A stretch of 33,194 nt of DNA. Source: RGIG250 sp964540025. GTDB taxonomy: Bacteria; Bacillota; Negativicutes; Selenomonadales; Selenomonadaceae. The position numbers and the translations under genes were made by a program. The first letter of the stretch is position 1. Each line of letters starts with the position of its first letter. The notes beneath the pieces were generated by a model, which made no database searches, was not told where the DNA came from, and worked only from the letters and a program-made list of their open reading frames with translations. This document shows positions 32,968 through 33,194 of this stretch, in pieces. The stretch spans positions 1 through 33,194 of the forward strand of contig CAZIKQ010000016.1 in assembly GCA_964540025.1 (NCBI GenBank), in the 5' to 3' direction.

Positions 32968-33194
32968 GTTGACAAAAAGCTCTATGTCTACCCTTTTACT
33001 CAGCCCAAAGGCTCCCCGTGGAGTAACTGCCACAACTCAAAGCCTCCCCTGTAGGGGAGGTGGTCGAAGGCCGCAGGCCGAAGACCGGAGGGGTGAAGAT
33101 CAGCCGAGAGGTTTACTTATATCACCCCTCAGTCAGCTTCGCTGACAGCTCCCCTACAGGGGAGCCAAGGGGTAAAGTGGCCTTTGTCGACAAG
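32968..33194. repeat. Palindromic intergenic repeat, copy F (complete, with conserved flank)
   Basis: The core unit is 33041-33166 with both terminal palindromes CTCCCCTGTAGGGGAG and CTCCCCTACAGGGGAG, both variable hairpins, GAGGGGTGA and TCACCCCTC. From 32978 to about 33131 it matches the reverse complement of the copy B region, including about 60 bases of flank (CTCAGCCCAAAGGCTCCCCG and on), with only a handful of differences. TTGACAAA near 32970 and TTTGTCGACAAG at 33183-33194 border it. It may continue beyond the window. Confidence 0.88.

Noticed and set aside
1..33194. CRISPR array
   Set aside because: The repeats are dispersed, long, palindromic and separated by kilobases, with no regular short repeat-spacer pattern and no cas genes.
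1..33194. tRNA or rRNA genes
   Set aside because: No cloverleaf with conserved GGTTCGANTC arm or rRNA stretches was found; the CGTTCGAG near 140 is an isolated match.

Overview
The window reads as a dense, GC-rich chromosomal segment of an anaerobic Firmicute, most plausibly a diderm member (Negativicutes-like). The reasons are the order yceD-rpmF-plsX-fabH-fabK-fabD-fabG-acpP-fabF-rnc, FabK instead of FabI, a zinc-type L32, strong Shine-Dalgarno sites (AGGAGG) with frequent TTG/GTG starts, and genes usually seen in outer-membrane bacteria (VirK/YbjX family, GspL/PilMN- and PilO-like proteins). The exact genus cannot be fixed from the sequence alone.

Layout. 1-3468: argG-argH, the last two arginine steps, bracketed by copies of a palindromic intergenic repeat; one copy (3039-3263) is itself split by a second 98-bp palindromic element. 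3469-5452: an EamA-type exporter and galE. 5528-7491: a small unknown ORF, then a GspL-like (PilM-PilN fusion-like) protein and a PilO-like protein with no pilus ATPase, platform or pilin in view. 7617-10467: aroC-aroK-aroB of the shikimate pathway. 10480-10662: more repeat copies. 10703-11511: a consensus promoter driving yceD-rpmF. 11556-20437: a second promoter with an overlapping palindrome, then one long lipid operon: plsX, fabH, fabK, fabD, fabG, acpP, a second FabK-family protein with a four-cysteine cluster, fabF, rnc and a secreted protein, closed by a strong terminator. 20574-24121: a metallo-beta-lactamase-fold protein, a GntP permease and glycerate kinase, a probable glycerate uptake and phosphorylation unit. 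24238-30276 (minus strand): type I restriction-modification genes hsdM-hsdS-hsdR, with an apparent frameshift at the very end of hsdS. 30374-32744: divergent promoters around a palindrome, a VirK/YbjX-family gene and an AAA/DUF4143 ATPase. 32968-33194: another repeat copy, nearly the reverse complement of the copy at 3153-3325.

How it fits together. Fatty-acid synthesis is nearly complete here: FabD loads malonyl-ACP, FabH starts, FabG reduces, FabK finishes and FabF elongates, while PlsX passes acyl groups to phospholipid synthesis. No FabZ/FabA/FabM is visible. The cysteine-cluster FabK paralogue between acpP and fabF resembles the FMN/Fe-S enzymes (FabX of Helicobacter, UfaA of Neisseria) that make unsaturated fatty acids without FabA, and it is the most interesting enzyme in the window. 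The other main points of interest are the nested and inverted repeat elements, the hsdS frameshift, the orphan pilus-like pair, and the palindrome between hsdM and the virK-like gene.
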